Notes under the pieces: generated by a model
Database searches by the model: none
What the model was told of the DNA's origin: nothing
What the model saw: the letters and a program-made list of their open reading frames with translations, nothing else
Source of the DNA: Aestuariivivens sediminis
GTDB lineage: Bacteria > Bacteroidota > Bacteroidia > Flavobacteriales > Flavobacteriaceae
NCBI RefSeq assembly: GCF_022662105.1
Contig: NZ_JAKMCP010000002.1
Coordinates: 806,001-870,000, forward strand
Length of the DNA stretch: 64,000 bases
Reading direction: 5' to 3'
In this document: positions 45,674 to 55,285 of the stretch, in pieces
Layout: each line of letters begins with the position of its first letter
Numbering within the stretch: the stretch's first letter is position 1
Translations under genes and position numbers: made by a program

Positions 45674-48600
45674 TTAAATATTCATTGGTTGTAACAGTAA
45701 CTTTCTGTCCTGACTTTTACTAATCTTGAAAAATTCTCTATTATCTTTTGTGACAATCACTTCATTATATACCAAGTTCTCGAGTAAGTTTTTGAATATG
45801 ATTAATTCAATGAATCTTCCCCTTAAATCATTTAATGAAGGACTAAATCCCCTTTGAATGAAGTATAGCATTTCGTATAAATCTAATGATATTACTAATT
45901 CAATATGTGTTTCACTTTTGTGTCTAAAAATGAGACTGTCTGGTTCATACTCTAGGTATTTCACGAGATGATCAGTGCTGTTTACAAATAGTTCAAAATC
46001 TTCTAAATTGAATAATCTAAAAGATTTACTAAAAGGGTCATTAATCTCTGTCGATGCTAATACCAGATAGTCTTTATCAATAGAGCTATTATCACAGCCT
46101 TCATTTAATGAGATCGCCCTTGAAATACTCATTTTTGTTTGACCATCTTTATCCCCGACATTTAACAGGTAATTAAACTTAAAAATAGAGTGGTACGGTA
46201 ACCTTAATAGGTAGGATGGAAATTTTAGAGCTTGATTCTCTGCAGATTTTGAACTAGCCCCATTATCAACATCCAGTAATTCCGCCTTGCCTTCAAAATA
46301 TTGGTGGCGGACAAATATCTTGTGGATAGTTTGAATTCTTTCTAACAGGTTTTCATTTTGCTCGTGTGCAGGTACAGATATCTTATGATTATTAAATGTT
46401 TCTAACAAATTAATTTCTCTTTTAGAGAATTCGAGATAATTTTTTGACCTGTGTATCCCAAAAAATAAATCTCTATCATAATCAGGTAATGCTACTTCAC
46501 CGATATCCGTATCCCTAAGTAATTTTATTAACCTGTCTTGATTACCTGAATCATTAACTTGAGAATTGACAAGATTAAAATAGTATTTATCCCAATATTC
46601 TTCAGGATTATTGATGGCATTTCTATACAGGTCATCTACTTCCGAGCATTCATAGTCTCGGGTTAACATAAATGCAATCATAGATCTTAGATCTCGCATA
46701 GTTATGTGCAGTTCTCTTTTGTAGTTTGCAATTTTTAATAGCCATTCCATCCTACTAATTACTTCCTGTCCAACGGCTGGGTCAGAAAGAGAATCAACGT
46801 TATATTTAATAAAGCACTGATTTGCAAGAGAACAGCCATCGCACTTAGACCACAGTTCACTCCTAGTGAGTGCTTTGACCTGTTGTCTAAATAAGCTTGG
46901 CTCATTAGGTTTAGATGCTGTTATACTTCTTAAATTTAAATTAATCACCATTAATCCAGGAGGCAGAGATTTATGGCCTTCGTTATAAAAATAGCTATCT
47001 ATTATATCATTTAACTCTTGGTGTTTAGTGGAAGATTTAAGAAACTCAACCAATCTACCTTCATTTATGGCAATAATCCTTCCCTCACTTGCATCATTGT
47101 AATTTGTTAAGTTTTCAAATGGCTTAAAAAAGGACTCTAAAACATCATCGTTAGCTTTTTCTTGTTCATCCTGTGAACCATCGTAGTTACTTTGATAAAC
47201 GGTGCTATTTATTTCGAATTGCGCTCCATTGTTATGTTCTAACCGGACGAGATTACGAATTGCATTATCATGTTCTATACGTTTTAAAAAAGCAGTTTTA
47301 CCATCACCAGCGTTACCTGTTATAATTAATAATTTGTATCGCCCATCCAGTATGTCAGGAAGTAATTTTAGATCTAACTTAGAGGGTGTATAAGTTAAAT
47401 TATCAAATTTTGACATAGATTGACTTGCTCTAGTTCCAAAATTTCCACTTTTAGACTGGCTATATAGTGAGTTTAAATATTCAATAAAATCAAGGCCTTC
47501 AATATCAATTTTATATGCTTGAAGATTATCCTTATGTTTCCCAAATACCTCTACAAGTGATTCGTGTAAACGCTTAATGTTACCATCATTAAAATTGCGC
47601 GCCCCTCCTTTCCAGAATTGTTCTTTAAAAATTGTGTTACTGTCCATCTTTAATTGAACAGAAATAGGGTCTTTAAGAGATAAACTATGTTTATAAGAAG
47701 CTAATTTACTATTGAAACGATCAATAGAGTTTAAAACATTGTTTTCAAAATCTTGATAGATTACCATTTTATCATACAACTTAATCTTAACACCTGGTTG
47801 AAATATGTTTAACTCTACGTGATATAACTGTGATTCATTTTCTACAACCTCAATTTTCTTCAACTTTTCTTCATTAAGCCCATCTGGACCAATCTCAATA
47901 AGAGCCTCAAGCATTTCCTTAGCATTTTTAAATCTTAAATTAGCATCAGTCGTTATAGCCTTTAATAAAAACTCTGAGAATGCGTGAGATAGATCAGGAT
48001 TTAATTTTTTCGGAATATTAGGCTTTTTACTGTGATAGGGAACTTTAGCTGGCGCCCATGGATATTGTTTACATGCCAATTCATACAAAGTGATACCCAA
48101 AGAAAATGTATCTGCCGAAGTATCCCAATTTACATTATGGCCATCTATTAAATCTGGGGCCAGGTAAGGATTGGTACCAACAAATTCTTGATTATCATCT
48201 GCGTATGACGCCACATTAAAATCTATAAGAACAAATCTCTCTTGATTATCCCAAATAATATTCTGTGGTTTTACATCTCTATGCAGAACTTTTTGAGGTA
48301 GCTCCTGCATTGAAACCAATGCACTTAAAATATCTTTTCCTACCTCATAAATCCTATGCGTCGGTAGTTTGGCATCCGTTCTAGTATAAGTACTCAGATT
48401 TTCTCCATCAAGATATTCCATGATGGTATAAAACTGTCCTGAAGCTGAGTCAGTTCCATTCCAAATGAATTTTACAATGTTTGGGTGGTCTAAATTCTTT
48501 AAAGCATTATATTCATCGGTAACAGAGCGAATATTTACACTTTCATGAAAAAGTTTTAAAGTAAAGACCCTTCCCTGAAGATCATGTTTTACCTTAAAAA

Positions 48601-50146
48601 CTCTTGAATATCCACCTCTTCCTAGCACCTGATGAATGGTATATCCTGCAATTTGATCTCCTTCCTTGAGTTCATAAGTATCAATGCGATCCAACCTTTT
48701 TGTTTCAGTTGTTGACTTTTCGGCGTCAGTTGTTGCAGTATTTAATGCTTGATCAATAATTTGTTCAAATTCCTCTATATTATCAAGCCTTTCAGCATCG
48801 TCAATAAGTATTGTTTTAAGGCATATATCATCAATCCATTTAGGTAAGTTCTTGTTAACTGAAGTTGGGAGCTTATCATTAGGCAACGAACCTCCTAGTT
48901 TGTCAAGTTCAAAGGGAGTCTTAAAAGGTTCCGAGCCCGTGAATAACCAATAAACTAAAACACCTAAAGAATAGATATCAGAAGATCTTGAAGCATCTTT
49001 ATAAATCAAATCCATAGGATGATATGCAGTTGCATTCTGATCATTTATAGTAGGCATGACTGTATATCCCTGTTCATTATGATCTGTGAAATAGGATTTG
49101 CCAAAATTGCCTAAATAGGCATAACCGCTACTTAAATAAACATTATCTGGGTTGATATCCCGATGATAAACATTCTCTTTATGAGCCTCCTTAATAGCTG
49201 CAACTAGATTATTAATGATCCCTATCTTTTCTTGAAAGGTAAAGGTCTTAGATCTCGCTTCCGCCCTCAGTGAATTTTCATCCAGAAAATCAGATATTTC
49301 ATAAAAAAGATGGTTTTCCTCATCTATTTTAAACTCCACATTCAAAATGAAAGGTTTTGCTTTAATTTTATTTAGCGCCTTATATTGATTTTTAATGGAT
49401 TCCTCACGCTTAGATAATTCATCCGGAGAAAGTCCAGTAACTTGAAGCGAATATTCCTTAACCCTCTTACGTATGGAAGAAGTAACTCCTTTTGGTTTTA
49501 CTAAATATTCAGTAAAATTTGGCTCTTGTTGAAGGATTTCAAGTATTTCATATCCTTCTACCTCTCGCTTTTGTTCAGGTGACTTCTTGCTTTGCTGACC
49601 TGAAATAAACTCAACGATTGGTCTTTGAATACTTGAAATATCATTTGCTGTTTTACCAACATTATAGGAGTCAGTAAGAAAGTCTATCAAGTCAATATTA
49701 AGTTGAAACGTAAGTTTTGCAGCCTCATCATAAAATTCCGGTTCATGACTGTTTGGAAAAGAAAGAGTAACCATAGTCTGTATCCATGCCTTACGCCATG
49801 AAATATCTTGCTCTTTTAATTTAGAAGCCAATATGGCAGTTTTTTGTCTACAGGTTTTTAGAGGGTTTTGTTTTTGACGATCATTAACATACCAGTAATT
49901 ATCATCACCTTCAACACGTCCTTTCCAATCTTTATTCTCAATATTAAATACCGCATGAGGTGCTATTACAATTAGATCATATTCCCAATATTGAGTACGG
50001 TTATTCCGAGGATTAGTCGAGGCAATCTCAACATTTGGAATGAGATAATAGGTGTCCGGTAAGTTAACTTCCAGAAAATCTAAAAGACGCTTTTCTCCGG
50101 CATTCACAACCGATTCAAAATAGGGTGGTTTAACTATTTTTGCCAT
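45674..50146 (-). CDS. NERD / tandem Ser/Thr kinase / P-loop NTPase protein (1490 aa)
   Basis: Residues 1-110 are a NERD nuclease-related domain (FNIENKDWKGRV). Kinase domain 1 (about 240-495) keeps HRDINPDN (about 327) but has NFG in place of DFG and a poor glycine loop, so it may be a pseudokinase. Kinase domain 2 (about 500-770) is complete: LGRGGYSRVF, LKLF Lys, HRDVKPQN (about 620), DFN and TNPYLAPD. A C-terminal region has Walker A ITGNAGDGKTAFL (about 946-958) and resembles STAND-like or PglW-type NTPases. The start overlaps the specificity subunit's end by 13 bases. Probable sensor/signalling core of the system. Confidence 0.85.
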   Translation of the reverse strand: MAKIVKPPYFESVVNAGEKRLLDFLEVNLPDTYYLIPNVEIASTNPRNNRTQYWEYDLIVIAPHAVFNIENKDWKGRVEGDDNYWYVNDRQKQNPLKTCRQKTAILASKLKEQDISWRKAWIQTMVTLSFPNSHEPEFYDEAAKLTFQLNIDLIDFLTDSYNVGKTANDISSIQRPIVEFISGQQSKKSPEQKREVEGYEILEILQQEPNFTEYLVKPKGVTSSIRKRVKEYSLQVTGLSPDELSKREESIKNQYKALNKIKAKPFILNVEFKIDEENHLFYEISDFLDENSLRAEARSKTFTFQEKIGIINNLVAAIKEAHKENVYHRDINPDNVYLSSGYAYLGNFGKSYFTDHNEQGYTVMPTINDQNATAYHPMDLIYKDASRSSDIYSLGVLVYWLFTGSEPFKTPFELDKLGGSLPNDKLPTSVNKNLPKWIDDICLKTILIDDAERLDNIEEFEQIIDQALNTATTDAEKSTTETKRLDRIDTYELKEGDQIAGYTIHQVLGRGGYSRVFKVKHDLQGRVFTLKLFHESVNIRSVTDEYNALKNLDHPNIVKFIWNGTDSASGQFYTIMEYLDGENLSTYTRTDAKLPTHRIYEVGKDILSALVSMQELPQKVLHRDVKPQNIIWDNQERFVLIDFNVASYADDNQEFVGTNPYLAPDLIDGHNVNWDTSADTFSLGITLYELACKQYPWAPAKVPYHSKKPNIPKKLNPDLSHAFSEFLLKAITTDANLRFKNAKEMLEALIEIGPDGLNEEKLKKIEVVENESQLYHVELNIFQPGVKIKLYDKMVIYQDFENNVLNSIDRFNSKLASYKHSLSLKDPISVQLKMDSNTIFKEQFWKGGARNFNDGNIKRLHESLVEVFGKHKDNLQAYKIDIEGLDFIEYLNSLYSQSKSGNFGTRASQSMSKFDNLTYTPSKLDLKLLPDILDGRYKLLIITGNAGDGKTAFLKRIEHDNAIRNLVRLEHNNGAQFEINSTVYQSNYDGSQDEQEKANDDVLESFFKPFENLTNYNDASEGRIIAINEGRLVEFLKSSTKHQELNDIIDSYFYNEGHKSLPPGLMVINLNLRSITASKPNEPSLFRQQVKALTRSELWSKCDGCSLANQCFIKYNVDSLSDPAVGQEVISRMEWLLKIANYKRELHITMRDLRSMIAFMLTRDYECSEVDDLYRNAINNPEEYWDKYYFNLVNSQVNDSGNQDRLIKLLRDTDIGEVALPDYDRDLFFGIHRSKNYLEFSKREINLLETFNNHKISVPAHEQNENLLERIQTIHKIFVRHQYFEGKAELLDVDNGASSKSAENQALKFPSYLLRLPYHSIFKFNYLLNVGDKDGQTKMSISRAISLNEGCDNSSIDKDYLVLASTEINDPFSKSFRLFNLEDFELFVNSTDHLVKYLEYEPDSLIFRHKSETHIELVISLDLYEMLYFIQRGFSPSLNDLRGRFIELIIFKNLLENLVYNEVIVTKDNREFFKISKSQDRKLLLQPMNI

Positions 50147-51540
50147 GATTCAATTTCTTTTTCTATTAAGTCGATTGCTTGTTGTTCCAAATCTACAGAT
50201 CTAGACTTCTGATTATGGATATTTATTATTCTGTCATTAATATTATCCATTAAGACTTTATCCAAAATAGGAATTGGGAGTCTTTCCAAGAAATAAGGAA
50301 TTGGTCTGCATAAGGTGGCTCCGCACGAATAACTTCTTATTAATCTGTATGCAAGGGGGGAAGAAAGCCAAGCGTATAAATATCCTGTTGGTATATCTTT
50401 TGCTTTCATTCTTATGAACTCCCCAACTAATAACTTACTCCTCAAGAAATTTTCTACTAAAACGGCTCTGCAATATGCATCACCTTCTCCCATACTCCCC
50501 ACCCCTGAAATTAGAATTTCATTTGTAACGGCATAGTCACTCTTTTTAGGATAAAGTTTAGAAACATATTTCCCTTTAATTATATTGTTAAATATTTGTT
50601 TTTGATTTATTAATTCTACACCATGGCCGGACGATACTTCCACCCTTTTAAATGCAGAAGAATGATATAACCCTTTGGTATCAATGACATCAATTAATGG
50701 AAGCACCTTGTGCTTCTCTTTTAGGTCAGAAACTCTTTTAGCAAGAGTTTCAGAATAATTAAATGCTTTAAAGGAATTAAGATTAAAATTTTGAATGTTA
50801 ATTTTAAATACTCTTACTTTTCTTGAATATGTCCGAGGCCCATAATATTCAAAGTCTTCATAGGTGAAATTTTTTATTTGTAAATGATCGTTTAATAATT
50901 TTTGGGTATTAATTAACTCTTCAATTGAACTTTCCCTGCAGATTAACGATTGTTGGATAAGATCGTTGATCTTAAATATAAAATCTTCTTTGAATTTTGG
51001 AATAGGAATTTTTTTAAATAACTCTGGATCAATATAAGATTGTACTGCTCCTCCGCCAAGCTTTAAAATAATAGAGTTGCCATATGTGGATTTTAAATAC
51101 GCATATAACAATGAGTTAATTTCTTCTTTTTGCGAATATAGTTTTATGATGTTATTACCTGTAACTGCATCTTGACTCCATTTGTCTACCATGGCAACGT
51201 CTCCAATTCCCCCAACTACCGAAGCCAAGATCATTCCTCTTTTAAATTTGTGCTTTAATGTGTTGATTCCTATTGTTGCAGAAACATTTTTACAGCTTTC
51301 TGATGAATTATAGTTCATCATATCAGTCATGGACATAAACTTCAATCCATTTGGCTTTTTTACATATATTCGTTTATTTACACCTCCAATATTCGAACAA
51401 TAGTCAAGCAAATCAATTAAATGATCATGTGGTTTGGCTTTGATTAACTCTTCATTTACAGCCCCTTCTAAAAGAAAAAAACTGCTTTTGAGTCTATTTT
51501 CTTGGCGGATAAATTTATATTGAACAGGTCTAAATTTCAT
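50134..51540 (-). CDS. hsdS: Type I restriction specificity subunit-like protein
   Basis: A 468-aa protein with two target-recognition halves. GVNKRIYVKKPNGLKFM with ASVVGGIGDVAMVDKW and GGGAVQSYIDPELFKKIPIPK form half one. YVSKLYPKKSDYAVTNEILISGVG with KDIPTGYLYAWLSSPLAYRLI and YFLERLPIPILD form half two. Each half ends in a conserved helix (IEELINTQKLLND; VDLEQQAIDLIEKEIE), the usual HsdS layout. It gives sequence specificity to the methylase. It overlaps hsdM by 11 bases and the kinase gene by 13. No HsdR gene is present, so it acts with the kinase/ATPase module instead. Confidence 0.82.
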   Translation of the reverse strand: MKFRPVQYKFIRQENRLKSSFFLLEGAVNEELIKAKPHDHLIDLLDYCSNIGGVNKRIYVKKPNGLKFMSMTDMMNYNSSESCKNVSATIGINTLKHKFKRGMILASVVGGIGDVAMVDKWSQDAVTGNNIIKLYSQKEEINSLLYAYLKSTYGNSIILKLGGGAVQSYIDPELFKKIPIPKFKEDFIFKINDLIQQSLICRESSIEELINTQKLLNDHLQIKNFTYEDFEYYGPRTYSRKVRVFKINIQNFNLNSFKAFNYSETLAKRVSDLKEKHKVLPLIDVIDTKGLYHSSAFKRVEVSSGHGVELINQKQIFNNIIKGKYVSKLYPKKSDYAVTNEILISGVGSMGEGDAYCRAVLVENFLRSKLLVGEFIRMKAKDIPTGYLYAWLSSPLAYRLIRSYSCGATLCRPIPYFLERLPIPILDKVLMDNINDRIINIHNQKSRSVDLEQQAIDLIEKEIESWQK

Positions 51541-53548
51541 TATTCATTTTTAAATACTCTATTACAATATTTGGTAAATCATCATCAATAAGTTTTGATT
51601 TCTGAGACCTGGCTCTTAGCTCAGATTGACCTTTATTTTTTTTAACTAAATATATAGTCTCAACATCAAATAGCATTTCTAATCCATTTTCATCCTTTTT
51701 GTAAATAGGATTTCCCCTTCTATCTTTACCAAGTTTTTCAGCAATGGCCATAAATACCTCGTAGTTTTCTGCTACATCTTGAGCCAGTTGTCTTTCATTT
51801 TCAGTCTTCTTTTGTAAGAACAATAAAGATGCTTGTACACCAACCTGAGGTAAAAATGCCTCAACGGCCAAATCAATGGACGCTAAAATCTTGAATTGGT
51901 TAAAAATCCATTCTCTTACCTCAAAAGCATTTGGATTACCCAAAATACTATCCGGTAACACTATTGCCATTCTACCACCTTCCTTTAAGTAATTATAACA
52001 GGCCTCAATAAATAGGACTTCAGGCGCGTCACTGTATTTTGATAAAAAATATTGACTGGCAATTTCCTTCTCTACTTTTACTTTAGCACCAAAAGGAGGA
52101 TTTGTAAATAGTAAATCAAATTTACCTCGGGCATCCTTCATATAGTCGTTATCAATGTCACCCATTTGGGAGAGACTCCTATTTATAGACTCATTAATCT
52201 TTTTAATTTCTTCTGGATGCTCCCAGTTAGGGTAAGCTAATGAGTTCACATGAAAAATATTCGCATGACCATCACCAGCCATAACCATATTCATACGAGC
52301 GGCCTTTTTTAAATCTGGATCAAAGTCAAAACCAAAAATGCTATTTTCAGCATATTTTTTGACTCTTTCGTTTACCTCCAAGGAATTATATTTTTGTTCT
52401 AACAGAGGCCCTTCTAAATCAGGAAACAGTTCACTTGCAACTTCTCTTCGTACATGATCCAGAACCATTACAAGGAATCCACCAGAACCACAAGCTGGAT
52501 CCAATACTCGATCATTTTCAGTTGGAGCAAGTATATCTACCATGGCTTTTACTATATTTCTTGGAGTAAAAAATTGACCTGCTTCTTGTTTTAGTGTATT
52601 GCTAACAATGGTCTCATAAGCTAAGCCTTTAACATCTACAGAGGCGTCCAAAAAAGAATACTTGGCTAACTCGCCCGCAATAAATGCTAGCCCTTTATCT
52701 GTTAGCCCAATAGCCTCATTCCCTTCAAAAACCTCTGAAAAGATTTCATCTGATTTTAACTCTTCAAACAGCCCCTTTATGCGTTCAGAAATTGCTTTTC
52801 TACCTTGTTCAGTATTTTGCTCCTTGACACCAACCCAGAATTTACGACGATAGGTTTCACCATATTGATCACAGATAAATCGACGTTTCTCATCGTAAAT
52901 CTTACAAAAAATAAGATTGAGTAACTGCCAGAATGCATCTTTCTTTCTGCCCTCATTTCCGTAAATGTAATCATGAGAACGCTTAAAAACCTTTACCAGT
53001 GAATCCCCAGCTGCCACCCGTCCGGAAGATCTATCTATTCGATCAATGTCTTCCAAAGTTTCTCCTTGCCCTGGAAAGTCAGACAGATCAGAAAAAGTGT
53101 AGTCAATGCCAAAGGCATCTTCTTCCTTCTGCAGAAAATGGTAGCTTACTCCGTTAGTCCAAAGACCAAATTCACAGCTTTCAACAGCCCCCATGGCATT
53201 CTCCAAAGTAGCTACCAATCCCTTTTTAGTATCTTTCTCTTTTACTTTGTTATCGTGAACAACACAAATTCTAATTATATACTCTTGCTCGTGTGGTTTA
53301 TCGTTTTGGAAGATTACCAATTCAACTTTTTGCCTTTTAGTTTTTCCTGTATCTGGATCGATATATACAATCTTGTAATCTCGTTCCATATCATTGAGTT
53401 CGAAACCATATTCTTCATTTAGCATACGGATAGCAGATTGCAAATTTGATTCCTGAGTACTTATTCTTTTTATTTCACTCGAGAGAATACATATTAGTTG
53501 ATTGTCTTCTAAAACTATATTTTGTTCCTTAATGTCAGTAGATGTCAT
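51530..53548 (-). CDS. hsdM: Type I-like N6-adenine DNA methyltransferase with HsdR-N-like N-terminus
   Basis: A 672-aa protein. The first 160 residues (VELVIFQNDKPHEQEYIIRI, ENAMGAVESCEFGLWTNG) look like the HsdR N-terminal domain sometimes fused to methylases; a full PD-(D/E)XK set was not seen. Then comes a helical HsdM_N-like part and the gamma-class methylase core: FTPRNIVKAMVDIL, motif I DPACGSGGFLV (about 347), and motif IV NPPFGA (about 484). It should methylate adenine within the site set by the specificity subunit, marking self DNA. It starts 2 bases after the winged-helix gene and overlaps hsdS. Confidence 0.85.
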   Translation of the reverse strand: MTSTDIKEQNIVLEDNQLICILSSEIKRISTQESNLQSAIRMLNEEYGFELNDMERDYKIVYIDPDTGKTKRQKVELVIFQNDKPHEQEYIIRICVVHDNKVKEKDTKKGLVATLENAMGAVESCEFGLWTNGVSYHFLQKEEDAFGIDYTFSDLSDFPGQGETLEDIDRIDRSSGRVAAGDSLVKVFKRSHDYIYGNEGRKKDAFWQLLNLIFCKIYDEKRRFICDQYGETYRRKFWVGVKEQNTEQGRKAISERIKGLFEELKSDEIFSEVFEGNEAIGLTDKGLAFIAGELAKYSFLDASVDVKGLAYETIVSNTLKQEAGQFFTPRNIVKAMVDILAPTENDRVLDPACGSGGFLVMVLDHVRREVASELFPDLEGPLLEQKYNSLEVNERVKKYAENSIFGFDFDPDLKKAARMNMVMAGDGHANIFHVNSLAYPNWEHPEEIKKINESINRSLSQMGDIDNDYMKDARGKFDLLFTNPPFGAKVKVEKEIASQYFLSKYSDAPEVLFIEACYNYLKEGGRMAIVLPDSILGNPNAFEVREWIFNQFKILASIDLAVEAFLPQVGVQASLLFLQKKTENERQLAQDVAENYEVFMAIAEKLGKDRRGNPIYKKDENGLEMLFDVETIYLVKKNKGQSELRARSQKSKLIDDDLPNIVIEYLKMNNEI

Positions 53549-53550
53549 AT

Positions 53551-54273
53551 CTAATTAATAGATTTTATATAATTACTTATTTCATTTCTTTTATCTCTTC
53601 TTGCGGCATATCGTAAAAGCTTGCTAATATTTATATTGTACTTTTTAAATGCCATATTAAAAATCTCGTTTAAATCGTAACCAATTGGTTCAAGATAATT
53701 TTGATATTTAAGCCATATATTTACCAAAAGCCCTTCTATTGAGAGTGTTATATAATCAGCATCATAAAATAAAGGTGTTTCAGACACAAGAGGCGACATG
53801 ATAATAGCTTCCCTTTGTGGTAATAAATAGCGGTTTATTATGTCCTGATCAGGATGAAGAAAAACTTGCCTACTAAAGTCAACAGTTTCATTAAATAAAT
53901 GGTCTAGATTAGTCTTATCTGTTGATACAAACACCCAATATCGATCAATAGTTTTACCAATTATCTTATTTATCATCTGGGTATCCCATAAACTTATTTC
54001 ATCTTTTGTTAAAATCTTAATTCGATTATATAATCTTTTTGATTTAAGACTGAAATTAGGTGAATAGCTCGGTTTGAATTTAAAATCATACAACCCACGT
54101 CCAACTTGATTTATTAATCCATCGCTTTTGAGTTGATTAAGCTTCCAGGATATTGTACTATCTGATAAATCAGGGAAAAATTTTGCGATCAAACCCGCTA
54201 TTTGATGAGTAGTGATAATATCTAAATCACTAAAATTAGACTTAATTTTATTGGCGAGTTCTAAATTTGTCAT
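53551..54273 (-). CDS. Winged-helix protein, DUF6577/AbiEi-like
   Basis: A 240-aa protein with an N-terminal winged helix (TTHQIAGLIAKFFPDLSDST then WKLNQLKSDGLINQVGRGLY, about 22-60). A domain follows that recalls the AbiEi/DUF6577 group (WVFVSTDKTNLDHLF, LPQREAIIMSPLVSETPLFY, TLSIEGLLVNIW). AbiEi proteins repress their own antitoxin-type operons. It is the first gene of the seven-gene operon, 2 bases before hsdM, so it is likely the autorepressor or switch of the system. A direct immune role is also possible. Confidence 0.65.
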   Translation of the reverse strand: MTNLELANKIKSNFSDLDIITTHQIAGLIAKFFPDLSDSTISWKLNQLKSDGLINQVGRGLYDFKFKPSYSPNFSLKSKRLYNRIKILTKDEISLWDTQMINKIIGKTIDRYWVFVSTDKTNLDHLFNETVDFSRQVFLHPDQDIINRYLLPQREAIIMSPLVSETPLFYDADYITLSIEGLLVNIWLKYQNYLEPIGYDLNEIFNMAFKKYNINISKLLRYAARRDKRNEISNYIKSIN

Positions 54274-54282
54274 AATATCCCC

Positions 54283-54314
54283 ACAAGGTACTAAACATTA
54301 TTATGTATTCAAAA
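54283..54314 (-). promoter_or_regulatory. Possible promoter of the seven-gene defence operon
   Basis: On the minus strand TTTTG (54314-54310) and TACCTTGT (54290-54283) lie 19 bases apart. They resemble the Bacteroidota -33 TTTG and -7 TAnnTTTG elements with one mismatch, just before the ATG at 54273. This gives a very short leader. Confidence 0.3.
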
Positions 54315-54502
54315 CTTTGGCAAATTTTATTTTTAACTGCCTTTTTTTGGGATCAAAAAAGAGTCTAATATTACGCCCCTTATCAATCTATTATCCTTAT
54401 TATAGTTCTTCTATCAAAAAGTAAACTAGATTAGTTATTCCCTCAGTAAGGATGAACATATTCTCAGTGTTCCCTAGTCACCAAAAGCTTATCAATAAGA
54501 AA

Positions 54503-54532
54503 TAAAAAAAGGGCACCGTTTTGATGTCCTTT
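54503..54532 (-). terminator. Terminator after the GIY-YIG gene
   Basis: On the minus strand AAAGGACA-tcaaaacgg-TGCCCTTT followed by a run of T: an 8-bp stem including one G-U pair. It lies 13 bases after the GIY-YIG stop and separates it from the defence operon. Confidence 0.65.
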
Positions 54533-54544
54533 TGATGAAAAATT

Positions 54545-55189
54545 TTATTCATATTCCCATAATATCCCTTCTGGAGGATTTCGTTCCTTTCTACAAAACC
54601 GAGCTATACATGACTTTGAAACACCTGTTTTTCTTGAGGCCTCAGCAACAGAATCAAACTCCCGAGCTGTTTCATCTTTAAAGTTATAATAGATTACTTT
54701 TCTCTTTCTAGCATCCTCATTGGGCTCAAATGGATAATTATAACTCCAATAAAATCCCTTATAAATATTATTCACACTTAAACAAGCCCTACTAATATGC
54801 TGTTTAGATGAACTGACCGATTTAGCAGCTTTTTCCAAGCATTCATACTTTTCAATAAGCAAACCATTAGCTATATCATATTTGTAAACTGTTCTTTTTA
54901 TACCAGAACCTCCATTGTCTTGGTTATACCCTTCTTCTTTAGAATTATATTTTAATATAAAAGCCTTCTCCTTTTGCGCTAGTTCACCAATACTTGAAGC
55001 AGAATCAATTTGTTCCCATGAAAAAGCATCTGTACCATAAGTGCTGATTGCTTCATGGAACTTTCCCTTCACTCCTCTTTTGGCTCTCTCACATTGATCT
55101 AATTTTCTTTGATACAAGCTGTTTGTTGTCGCACCGATATAAATCTCTCCTGTTTGCTCATTTTGAGCTTTATATATTATTCCTATCAT
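54545..55189 (-). CDS. GIY-YIG homing-type endonuclease with NUMOD-like repeats
   Basis: A 214-aa protein. The N-terminal GIY-YIG domain has GIIYKAQNEQTGEIYIGATTNSLYQRK (GIIY...YIG, then Arg/Tyr). E...YGTDAF and SWEQIDSA and a YIL-type KYNSKEEGYN follow, with the metal-binding Glu near 68-75 region. Two DNA-binding NUMOD/IENR-type modules come next: ECLEKAAKSVSSSKQHISRA and EFDSVAEASRKTGVSKSCIA, a common homing endonuclease layout. It is downstream of the RepA-like ATPase and probably mobilises itself or the element. Confidence 0.82.
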   Translation of the reverse strand: MIGIIYKAQNEQTGEIYIGATTNSLYQRKLDQCERAKRGVKGKFHEAISTYGTDAFSWEQIDSASSIGELAQKEKAFILKYNSKEEGYNQDNGGSGIKRTVYKYDIANGLLIEKYECLEKAAKSVSSSKQHISRACLSVNNIYKGFYWSYNYPFEPNEDARKRKVIYYNFKDETAREFDSVAEASRKTGVSKSCIARFCRKERNPPEGILWEYE

Positions 55190-55244
55190 TTTTCGATTAA
55201 ATTACTACTTAATCAGACCTTTTTGCAAGGGGTGTATTTAGCCT

Positions 55245-55268
55245 GATTACCCTGACTAATCTGATTAA
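55245..55268. repeat. TGATTA triple array 1 (iteron-like)
   Basis: TGATTA-CCC-TGACTA-ATC-TGATTA: three hexamers at 9-base spacing in the gap between the GIY-YIG start and the ATPase stop. A further inverted copy (TAATCA) is at 55211-55216. Same design as the arrays at 55479 and 56410. Confidence 0.7.
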
Positions 55269-55285
55269 GATGTTAATTATGTTAT

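Noticed and set aside
53066-53422. Plus-strand 118-codon ORF inside hsdM
   Set aside because: Antisense shadow of a clearly coding methylase gene.
38031-54273. Classical type I restriction-modification system
   Set aside because: HsdM and HsdS are present but no HsdR with DEAD-box helicase and nuclease is found, and the four following genes are not part of type I systems.
38031-54273. BREX or DISARM
   Set aside because: No PglZ/BrxZ alkaline phosphatase-like protein, BrxC/PglY, Lon-like BrxL or DUF1998 protein; the methylase is HsdM-like and not PglX-like.
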